From a virus, in the IMG/VR virus record IMGVR_UViG_3300007735_000740, positions 1-44,680 of that record: 44,680 nucleotides of DNA; one strand, 5' to 3'. The position numbers were made by a program, and so were the translations under genes. Each line of letters starts with the position of its first letter. Within the stretch, counting starts at the first letter, position 1. Below are positions 38,587 through 44,680 of this stretch, piece by piece. The notes below the pieces were generated by a model. The model worked only from the letters and a program-made list of their open reading frames with translations, was not told where the DNA came from and did not search any database.

Positions 38587-40057
38587 TTTTCTTGAGTTGT
38601 ATAGTAATTATCTCATAATTAAAATTCTCTTCATTATAGATTTTAATTCTTTCAATAAGATGATTTAGTGTATAGTTTTTTCTTGAATTACAAGTACAAT
38701 CATCTGAAATATCATACAATACTGCTTTTGTTTTATTTTTTCCTTTTCTTAAAACTCTTCCGATTGATTGGAGGTTCCTGATTCTGGATTTTGAGGGAGA
38801 AGAAAAAATAACATTATGTAAATTTCTAATATTGATTCCAGTGCTAAAAGTTCCATAAGAAGCAACAATAATTGCACTGTCTTCTCTTTCCGTAATTTCC
38901 CTTACCAGTTCTCTTTCTTCTGTATCTACACCACCATGAATAAAAAATACTTTCCTATCACTTCGCTTGTTAGTATTTATCAAGTCAAAAAGTACTGCAC
39001 CATGAGATTCTACACGACTGAAAAGTAAAAGAGTATTTCCTTTTAGATCAAGAGTTAGATTTGTAATAAATTTATTCCTTTGCTCATGAGAGATTAAATA
39101 TTGAATTTCATCCTCATAAGTTTCAAATTTTTGTGGCGGATGCTTAAGAACAAGGCATTGAATGTCCAGTTGAGAAAGATGTCCTTGTTTCATCAACTCA
39201 TCTGTTCTTGTTACCTTATATGATGGACCAAATAATCCTTCCAGAACCCATTTATGTGTTTGAGTTCCATCAAGTGTTCCAGTAAATCCAAAACGATATT
39301 TTGCATGGTGAAGTTTAGTCATAATCTCTATAAGAGATTTGGACTTGAATAAATGTGCTTCATCGCCTATAATCACACCATAGTCTTCAAAAAATGAACG
39401 TTCCAGTTTATATACAGATTGCCATGTAGTAATCGTAACTGGAAACTCATTTGTTTTTTCTCTACCAGAATAGATACGGTGACAATATGACTCAGCATCC
39501 CAACCATAATCTTGGAAGTCCTTATACATCTGCTCTACCAGAGATGTCGTTGGAACGACTAAAAGTATTTTTTCGTTCTTATCAACATAGTATCTCACTA
39601 ACGAATAAATCATCAGAGATTTGCCTGATGCAGTGGGACTTATCAATAGCTTTCGATTATGTCTTAATGCACCGTATACTCCCTCTACTTGATACTGTCG
39701 AGGAGAATGGGTGCAAATAGAATGCATATAATCTTTTACACCCTCGTATGAAATCATCTCATTGACTTCAAACGGTTGCCCGTAAAACTTATTATCTTCA
39801 AACTTGTAAGAGTATCCATACTGTTCGCAGAAATTAACTATCTTATCCAAAAGACCGACATAAATTTGCTTAGATCTCATATCATATAGATGTATTTCTC
39901 CATTCCAATTTCTACCTCTGTATTGAGGCATAAATTTTGCTCCAGGAACCTCAAACTTAAAATGATCTCTTAGTTCATATTCAATATGAGGTTCTGTCTT
40001 TATTTTTAAAAATACTTCGTTTGATTTGCTTATAATCAAATTAGGGTTATTAATCAC
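38576..40057 (-). CDS. uvsW: UvsW RNA/DNA helicase
   Basis: This SF2 helicase removes R-loops at origins and promotes branch migration, switching T4 to recombination-dependent replication. PRQYQVEGV is the Q-type motif, LLISPTASGKSLM motif I, LVVPTTSLVEQM motif Ia, VIIGDEAHLFKS motif II (DEAH), FGFTGT motif III, and SIGRVLRKG motif VI. The N-terminal extension matches T4 UvsW. A late-type AATAAATA box lies 22 nt upstream; T4 uvsW is also late. Confidence 0.95.
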   Translation of the reverse strand: MINNPNLIISKSNEVFLKIKTEPHIEYELRDHFKFEVPGAKFMPQYRGRNWNGEIHLYDMRSKQIYVGLLDKIVNFCEQYGYSYKFEDNKFYGQPFEVNEMISYEGVKDYMHSICTHSPRQYQVEGVYGALRHNRKLLISPTASGKSLMIYSLVRYYVDKNEKILLVVPTTSLVEQMYKDFQDYGWDAESYCHRIYSGREKTNEFPVTITTWQSVYKLERSFFEDYGVIIGDEAHLFKSKSLIEIMTKLHHAKYRFGFTGTLDGTQTHKWVLEGLFGPSYKVTRTDELMKQGHLSQLDIQCLVLKHPPQKFETYEDEIQYLISHEQRNKFITNLTLDLKGNTLLLFSRVESHGAVLFDLINTNKRSDRKVFFIHGGVDTEERELVREITEREDSAIIVASYGTFSTGINIRNLHNVIFSSPSKSRIRNLQSIGRVLRKGKNKTKAVLYDISDDCTCNSRKNYTLNHLIERIKIYNEENFNYEIITIQLKKNGN

Positions 40058-40078
40058 TTAGATGCATTCATCTAAGAG

Positions 40079-40086
40079 TATTTATT
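40079..40086 (-). promoter_or_regulatory. late promoter AATAAATA (uvsW)
   Basis: Fits NATAAATA, 22 nt before the uvsW ATG and touching the uvsY stop. Confidence 0.5.
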
Positions 40087-40523
40087 TACCCCAGTCCAGC
40101 ATTAAATCTCATAAACTCAATTGCATTTTTAATCTGATAAGTTCTGTTTTGTATTACTTTAAGAATACTTTCCAGATAAACAAGCATTGTATCATAATAA
40201 TCAATCTTCAAGCAGACTGTTGAAAGTTTTTCGTCTGCATCAAGATACTTTTGCATTGTATCTTTATCTCTAATTTTTTTTGGAAATGGATTTTCTATAT
40301 AAGTTTCTGGATCTGCTTTTCCAGAATAATACTCATATCTGTCGTGACGAATATTTCTTTTTTGCTGTTCTGCTTTTTTCCTTAAAAGAAAAATTGTATT
40401 ATAGAGGTCAAAATATTTTGCATGAAGAACGGGAATATTTAAAGATTCTGTGTGTAGATTGTCTTGATCTATCTTTGAATCTTTTTCCCACATTTCTTGA
40501 ATTTTATCAAGATCAATACTCAT
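40086..40523 (-). CDS. uvsY: UvsY recombination mediator
   Basis: UvsY loads UvsX onto gp32-coated ssDNA. The 145-residue protein shares T4 UvsY's layout: acidic start (IQEMWEKDSKIDQDNL), KYFDLYNTIFLLRKKAEQQK, the RYEYYSGKADPETY basic/aromatic DNA-binding segment, and the C-terminal heptad helix YLESILKVIQNRTYQIKNAI. It overlaps the structural gene upstream (ATGA). Confidence 0.9.
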   Translation of the reverse strand: MSIDLDKIQEMWEKDSKIDQDNLHTESLNIPVLHAKYFDLYNTIFLLRKKAEQQKRNIRHDRYEYYSGKADPETYIENPFPKKIRDKDTMQKYLDADEKLSTVCLKIDYYDTMLVYLESILKVIQNRTYQIKNAIEFMRFNAGLG

Positions 40524-41065
40524 AAGGGAGTTCCGCCAAGATCTGTTATATTGTAGATAGTATACTTGAAACTTACGTCTGCTGTAAAGTATGAAACATC
40601 AGTTGCTGTTGCATCAAAAGTAAGTGTTCCTAATGAATATGGAAACAAATCTTTAAAAACTACTTGAAAATTTGGAATTTTACTACTGGTCAGTACTTGT
40701 AAAGTTCCATCCGAATATATGTTCTGCCTATCTTGAACATAATTGCCCTGAATTATACCCTGATTTTGCAAGTCTGCAAACTGCTTTAAACTTTCGGGAT
40801 ATCCAAGACCACGAATCCAATTTTGAATTTCCATATAATTTTCAAGATTCTCGTCAACCAAAAATCTTAAATTTAAATCTCCAAAAACTATTTTATCTCC
40901 TGGAAGATCAATATCTTTTAGATATGAAGGTTGTACTGCAACACCAAGATTTAAATCTGGAATATTTGCCTCATTGCAAAAAAATGCAACCTTAGGACTT
41001 TTTTTTAAAGTAAACTTAAATCCTGTAGGTGATAAAAAATTCCTATTTTCAATCTGAGTTGCCAT
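40520..41065 (-). CDS. virion protein resembling tail-tube/baseplate-hub components
   Basis: FLSPTGFKFTLKKSPKVAFFCNEANIPDLNLG, then PGDKIVFGDLNLRFLVDENLENYMEIQNWI, is the pattern of tail-tube-fold proteins in marine T4-like phages (related to tube or tube-initiator subunits). Length 181. It is placed after the gp23 terminator with a TCTAAATA box 13 nt upstream. Exact virion position unknown. Confidence 0.75.
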   Translation of the reverse strand: MATQIENRNFLSPTGFKFTLKKSPKVAFFCNEANIPDLNLGVAVQPSYLKDIDLPGDKIVFGDLNLRFLVDENLENYMEIQNWIRGLGYPESLKQFADLQNQGIIQGNYVQDRQNIYSDGTLQVLTSSKIPNFQVVFKDLFPYSLGTLTFDATATDVSYFTADVSFKYTIYNITDLGGTPL

Positions 41066-41077
41066 TGTTTTTTTAAA

Positions 41078-41085
41078 TATTTAGA
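41078..41085 (-). promoter_or_regulatory. late-promoter-like TCTAAATA
   Basis: One mismatch to TATAAATA, immediately after the gp23 terminator T-run and 13 nt before the ATG at 41065. Same variant as at 15344-15351. Confidence 0.45.
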
Positions 41086-41086
41086 T

Positions 41087-41114
41087 AAAAAAAGGGACCC
41101 TTTTGGGTCCCTTT
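41087..41114 (-). terminator. terminator after gp23
   Basis: AAAGGGACCC (41114-41105), loop AAAA, GGGTCCCTTT (41100-41091), with the T-run continuing to 41087. The strongest terminator in the window, as expected after the capsid gene. Confidence 0.9.
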
Positions 41115-41132
41115 AAAATTTGTGAGAAAGAC

Positions 41133-42566
41133 TCACATGAGATTTTTGACAGCAACACGTCTGTAGTAACGGTTTTGGTCAACTTGCAATCTACCAAGAC
41201 CTTGAGTAGTTCCTTCAGCAAATGGGTTAGCAACGAGACCATAACGGGTCTTGAATCCAATTTTTGGTTGGAAGGAGTTCTCACCAACGGCACGAACCAT
41301 TTGGAGAGGAACATAAGGACAGTAGAAGAGACCTGCATCATAAGGGGAAGAACCCTTATAACCAACAACGTAGTATTGGTTGCCAGGAGTCGTGTTGGAA
41401 GAAGTCAGGTTAGCAGAATATGGGTCAATATATACACGGAATTTGCCCATCAAAGTACCAGCAAAGGTGTTGCCAGTATCATCAACGCTCAGATTAGCGT
41501 TGAGTGCAGGGGTGTAATCGAGAACACCAGCCATGGTCAATGCTGAAGCAACGTCAGCAGAGCACATGACGATGTTACCCTTTCCGCGACGAGTTCTTTG
41601 TGCGATTGCGTTAGCATCACGCTCGATTTGGAAAAGGAGACCTTTGAATTTCTCAACTGACCAACGACCGTTGGAGTCAACGTCAAGGTCGAATACACCA
41701 GCAGTAGCAGTGTTTTGAACAGCACCTTGCTCAGCAACCTTGTAGATGGTACGAATAACTTCGCGGTTGATTTCAGCAAGAATCTCAGTTGAGAGAATGT
41801 TTGCTAATTCCGCTTCAGCATTCAGACCATGGATTGCCTTGAGGTCTTGTGCAAGTTCTAATGAATACTCAGCTTTCAGAGCGCGTGACTTCGCAGTAAC
41901 GGTAACTTTCTCAATTGAGAAAGCCATTTCGTTGAAGTAGTTGCCTGCTGCATCGCCAAGTGCTTCAGCATCACCTGTTGGCATACCTTGACCAACGTTA
42001 TATGCAGTCTGGTCTCCAGCTCCACCAACAGGGTTAAGAACTGAAGGATTATTGCCTCTTTGAGGTCCAGTTGTACCAAGACCAGCATTGGTGCTACCAA
42101 ATCCAGCAATATTGAATCCAGCATCCTGACCTGAGAATGAAGAATCAACTTCATTGTAGAATGCTTCAGTACCGCTTTGGTTGCTATAGCGCGAACGCAT
42201 TGCGAAGATAAGTCCAGTAGGACCACTCATTGGTTGAACACCTGCGAGGTCATAAGCGACCAGGTTAGGCATTGAACGACGAATCAATGAAATTAGAACT
42301 GGATCGAAACCAGCGGTAGGACCACCAGCAGCAGAAGTGCCACCAAAAGCACCACCAGCACCAGCAGCATTACCACTGTTGGTTGGTGCTTCCATTAGGT
42401 TGGCGATACCACCTAAACTAAATGCAGATTCTTCTCTTAAAAATCTTTCTTGGTTTTCGAGCAGGACAGCGGTTACAGCCTTACGATGGGAATCTTTGAT
42501 TGGATCAAGACCCTCATAGTTGAGGAGTGGAGCCCACTTTTCCTGCAGATGCTCGGATTGGAACAT
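41133..42566 (-). CDS. 23: major capsid protein (T4 gp23-like precursor)
   Basis: HK97-fold capsid subunit. The start (KWAPLLNYEGLDPIKDSHRKAVTAVLLENQE) and the core (LVAYDLAGVQPMSGPTGLIFAMRSRY) are classic T4-like gp23. NLME (ending at E59) fits the gp21 protease site L-x-E, implying removal of the first 59 residues. Later PGNQYYVVGYKG and FYCPYVPLQM also fit. An AAAGG Shine-Dalgarno precedes the ATG. Length 477 is usual for cyanophages (T4 521). Confidence 0.97.
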   Translation of the reverse strand: MFQSEHLQEKWAPLLNYEGLDPIKDSHRKAVTAVLLENQERFLREESAFSLGGIANLMEAPTNSGNAAGAGGAFGGTSAAGGPTAGFDPVLISLIRRSMPNLVAYDLAGVQPMSGPTGLIFAMRSRYSNQSGTEAFYNEVDSSFSGQDAGFNIAGFGSTNAGLGTTGPQRGNNPSVLNPVGGAGDQTAYNVGQGMPTGDAEALGDAAGNYFNEMAFSIEKVTVTAKSRALKAEYSLELAQDLKAIHGLNAEAELANILSTEILAEINREVIRTIYKVAEQGAVQNTATAGVFDLDVDSNGRWSVEKFKGLLFQIERDANAIAQRTRRGKGNIVMCSADVASALTMAGVLDYTPALNANLSVDDTGNTFAGTLMGKFRVYIDPYSANLTSSNTTPGNQYYVVGYKGSSPYDAGLFYCPYVPLQMVRAVGENSFQPKIGFKTRYGLVANPFAEGTTQGLGRLQVDQNRYYRRVAVKNLM

Positions 42567-42620
42567 TTGCGTTTACCTTTTGTAGTGTGATTGTTTGCGT
42601 TTGAATTATATTAAATTCAA

Positions 42621-43838
42621 TTATTTGCTGAATGCTGAAAGAGTCTTCAGATAAGCAGCCATTGGACCTGAGACGGACTCAGGAGCACCAGTTACTCCTT
42701 CTGAAAGAGTATCAGATTTAGCAGATGGAGAAACTCCTTTTGATGGGAAATATGATTCCCTTAATGTCTCCAGTTTTTCACGATAATTATCTTCACTTTC
42801 AAACTCAACACTTTCGGCAAGTGAAGCGAGCTTGTCTTTCTGAGTAAGTGCAAGACCCTCAGAAACTTGATCTAAGATTCCATCAGCAACCGACTCTGCG
42901 AGACGCTTGTTAAGGGAAACGTTTTTCTCAATTTGCTCGTTGAGTTTTGTCTCCATTTCATCAAGTTTTTCTACCATGCTTTCTAATACATCATATCTAT
43001 CTTCAGGGATTGTTACATAATGTTCTTCAAAAAGACCCTTCATTCCTTGAAGGAATGATTCAGTCATTTCGGTCTTAAGGCCGTTTTCAATGACAAGTGC
43101 GTTCTCAGCGAACCACTCATCCGAAACATACTCAAGATATGCATCTACACGTTCTGAGAGTTCAAACTTGATTTCTTCTACTTCTTCAGAAAGGGCAGTA
43201 GCATATTGCTCTTCAAGTGATTCTTTGATTTCAAAAACTTTTGATCTCAAAGCAGCTTCAAAGATTGTTCTTGCTTTCTCTTGGAATTCCTCAGAAAGTT
43301 CTTCACCGGCAAGAAGAGCATTGACATCTTCTTCAATGTCAAATTCTTCATCTAAATCTTCTTCATCATCGTCATCTTCTTCATCATCATCGTCGTCGTC
43401 GTCATCTTCTTCTTTTTTCTTAGAAGATTTTTTCTTAGATTTTCCTGACTCGTCTTCTTCATCATCATCTTCTTCATTATCTTCTTCTTCTGCTTCCTCT
43501 TCTTCTTTTTTAGCAGCTTCAAGAAGATCCTCATCTTCATCATAATCAGCGTCTTCTTTCGTAAGACCTTTCATAGAATCGGCAGCTTTAGCACCTTTGT
43601 TAACAACATCTTTAACTTGCTTAAGTGTTGCTCCAGGTGTTTTCAATTTTGCTGAATCATCATCTGAACGATAATTGGAAGGATCAGGACCTCCTAAATC
43701 TTCCCAACTTGCGGTTTGACCGTCAGGAATATTTCCTGACAATTTTGGCATTGCATCCGCTGCTTTTGCATTAGCATTAACTGCGGTTTTGGATTGCTTT
43801 GTGCCTACTTCCATTTCTTGTAAATCTCCACGAGACAT
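42621..43838 (-). CDS. 22: prohead scaffold protein (T4 gp22-like)
   Basis: The internal scaffold of the prohead, degraded by gp21 at maturation. The protein (405 residues) is much longer than T4 gp22 (269). It is extended by an N-terminal segment and a striking run of Asp/Glu (about residues 110-170) interrupted by a short Lys/Ser patch. The C-terminal half is the helical, acidic scaffold core (FEAALRSKVFEIKESLEEQ, MVEKLDEMETKLNEQIEKN). Position between gp21 and gp23 confirms the call. Confidence 0.92.
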   Translation of the reverse strand: MSRGDLQEMEVGTKQSKTAVNANAKAADAMPKLSGNIPDGQTASWEDLGGPDPSNYRSDDDSAKLKTPGATLKQVKDVVNKGAKAADSMKGLTKEDADYDEDEDLLEAAKKEEEEAEEEDNEEDDDEEDESGKSKKKSSKKKEEDDDDDDDDEEDDDDEEDLDEEFDIEEDVNALLAGEELSEEFQEKARTIFEAALRSKVFEIKESLEEQYATALSEEVEEIKFELSERVDAYLEYVSDEWFAENALVIENGLKTEMTESFLQGMKGLFEEHYVTIPEDRYDVLESMVEKLDEMETKLNEQIEKNVSLNKRLAESVADGILDQVSEGLALTQKDKLASLAESVEFESEDNYREKLETLRESYFPSKGVSPSAKSDTLSEGVTGAPESVSGPMAAYLKTLSAFSK

Positions 43839-43872
43839 TTGAACTCTCCGTTTAACCTTAGGTTATAAACTA

Positions 43873-43884
43873 TATTTATTTATA
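43873..43884 (-). promoter_or_regulatory. tandem late promoter boxes (gp22-gp23)
   Basis: TATAAATA (43884-43877) overlaps a second AATAAATA (43880-43873), 35-39 nt before the gp22 ATG. Confidence 0.7.
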
Positions 43885-43903
43885 ATCTAATAAATTACAC
43901 TAA

Positions 43904-44554
43904 TTATAATGAATTTAAAAATTCATTATAGAGTGATAACTTATGCTCTTCCAGACGCCTTTGGTCTACAAGAGTATTGATTCTTCTTTGTGTTTCTCTT
44001 GCTACTTTTTCTCTCAGCATTCCACCATCCCATACCCACTCCTTACCTTCCATAATTCCTTGAACAAATGCATCAGGTGCAGATGGATCGGCAACAATAT
44101 CAGCAGCAGTTGCAAGCATAAAATCTTCACCAACTTCATTATATCCTTCGCGGGTTGGTCTTACTGAACCAATACCACGAGATGAAACTCCTAAAGTTAC
44201 ACCTTCTTTAAGAAGAGACTCTGCAATTTTGCCCATGGGTGTAGATAAAATTTGAGCTTTACCAATAAAATTATTTCCTTCACGATGAAGTGAAATAATT
44301 TTATGAGAAACTCTATCAAGATTTACGGTAGGTCCATCAGGATGTCCAAGTTCACCAAGAGCACGACCTTTATTCACATATTGCTCAGTATATCTTTTAA
44401 CCTCTCTTTCCATTACTGGAAGACGATATACTCTATTATTGCGATTTGGTTGTTCCGTTTGAAGGAAAGGTCCTTGAATAAAAAGAGTTTTTTTACCGTT
44501 TACACTTTCGGTAATAACTTCTACTGCTTCAATTTCTTCGGTAATGAGTTTCAT
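43904..44554 (-). CDS. 21: prohead core protease (T4 gp21-like)
   Basis: This serine protease cleaves scaffold and capsid proteins at L/I-x-E sites. NRVYRLPVMEREV, GRALGELGHPDGP (catalytic His) and GVTLGVSSRGIGS (catalytic Ser) are the S78-type signature of T4 gp21. Length 216 equals T4's 212 closely. The ATG overlaps the stop of the upstream gene (TAATG). Confidence 0.96.
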   Translation of the reverse strand: MKLITEEIEAVEVITESVNGKKTLFIQGPFLQTEQPNRNNRVYRLPVMEREVKRYTEQYVNKGRALGELGHPDGPTVNLDRVSHKIISLHREGNNFIGKAQILSTPMGKIAESLLKEGVTLGVSSRGIGSVRPTREGYNEVGEDFMLATAADIVADPSAPDAFVQGIMEGKEWVWDGGMLREKVARETQRRINTLVDQRRLEEHKLSLYNEFLNSL

Positions 44555-44680
44555 TATGCTTGGTTGGTAATTTGGACTTGTTGATAATAAACTGTTCCAC
44601 CACCACCTGCTCCATAAGCAGCAATTTTTTGAGAAATAACTGCGGTTGCATCAGGTGGTGCAAAAGCAGTCAAAATTCCA
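44554..44680 (-). CDS. C-terminal part of an unidentified protein upstream of gp21
   Basis: An open frame enters from the window edge and ends with GAGGGTVYYQQVQITNQA before a TAA that overlaps the gp21 ATG. The Gly-rich, beta-type ending suggests a virion protein. In T4 this position holds prohead core genes, but no match is visible in the 41 residues present. Confidence 0.65.
   Translation of the reverse strand, partial: GILTAFAPPDATAVISQKIAAYGAGGGGTVYYQQVQITNQA

Noticed and set aside
43090-43545. 151-aa plus-strand Ser-rich ORF
   Set aside because: Antisense reading of the Asp/Glu repeat in gp22, which automatically gives poly-Ser and stays open.
1-44680. Photosynthesis genes (psbA, psbD and similar), CRISPR arrays, insertion sequences, integrase or attachment sites
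   Set aside because: None seen on either strand; the partial tRNA at the edge is not flanked by integration features and the gene set is that of a lytic phage.

Overview
This window looks like part of the genome of a lytic T4-like cyanophage (marine myovirus infecting Synechococcus or Prochlorococcus). It is AT-rich, every convincing gene lies on the minus strand, and genes are packed with ATGA/GTGA/TAATG overlaps. The T4 core set is unmistakable: clamp gp45, clamp loader gp44/gp62, RegA, DNA polymerase gp43, UvsX, helicase gp41, primase gp61, NrdA/NrdB, gp46/gp47, late sigma gp55, UvsW, UvsY, and head genes gp21, gp22 and gp23. Cyanobacterial flavour comes from an Hsp20, a MazG-like protein, CobS-like and CobT-like proteins, a DUF3110-type protein, a 2OG-Fe(II) oxygenase, and a cyanobacterial-type group I intron in a tRNA gene. 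Identifications rest on remembered family motifs; no search was run.

Layout in the direction of transcription (high to low coordinates). 44680-40520: head module (partial protein, gp21 protease, gp22 scaffold, gp23 capsid, a tail-tube/hub-like protein). 40523-33807: recombination and late transcription (UvsY, UvsW, Sm-like protein, gp55, a GIY-YIG homing nuclease, gp47, DUF3110-like, gp46). 33806-29984: metalloprotease/VWA (CobT-like) and MoxR-type ATPase (CobS-like) genes. 29928-19617: replisome (DUF3310-like, gp45, HNH genes, gp44, a candidate nuclease plus Dam-type methyltransferase, gp62, RegA, Hsp20, Sm-like proteins, gp43). 19617-16059: UvsX, oxygenase, gp41, MazG and a small protein. 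15997-7925: late genes, several with exact TATAAATA late boxes, including a nucleotidyltransferase-fold protein and a candidate PD-(D/E)XK-like protein. 7754-3309: gp61-nrdA-nrdB operon from a sigma70 promoter. 3259-1058: GIY-YIG-like gene, tail-lysozyme-type hydrolase and small proteins. 1068-1: tRNA-Arg(UCU) split by a 201-nt group I intron, a free-standing HNH gene, and the start of a second tRNA.

Expression signals are unusually legible. Host-type promoters with 16-17 bp spacers precede the early blocks, T4-type late boxes precede late genes, and hairpin-plus-U-run terminators are often fused directly to a late box. All five homing-endonuclease-like genes, though sitting among early replication genes, have their own late box 21-27 nt upstream. 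The strongest candidates for something undescribed are the intron-bearing phage tRNA with its adjacent HNH gene, the methyltransferase/nuclease pair wedged between the two clamp-loader subunits, a perfect plus-strand consensus promoter firing antisense in an otherwise one-strand genome, and three proteins with a shared Sm-like pattern.
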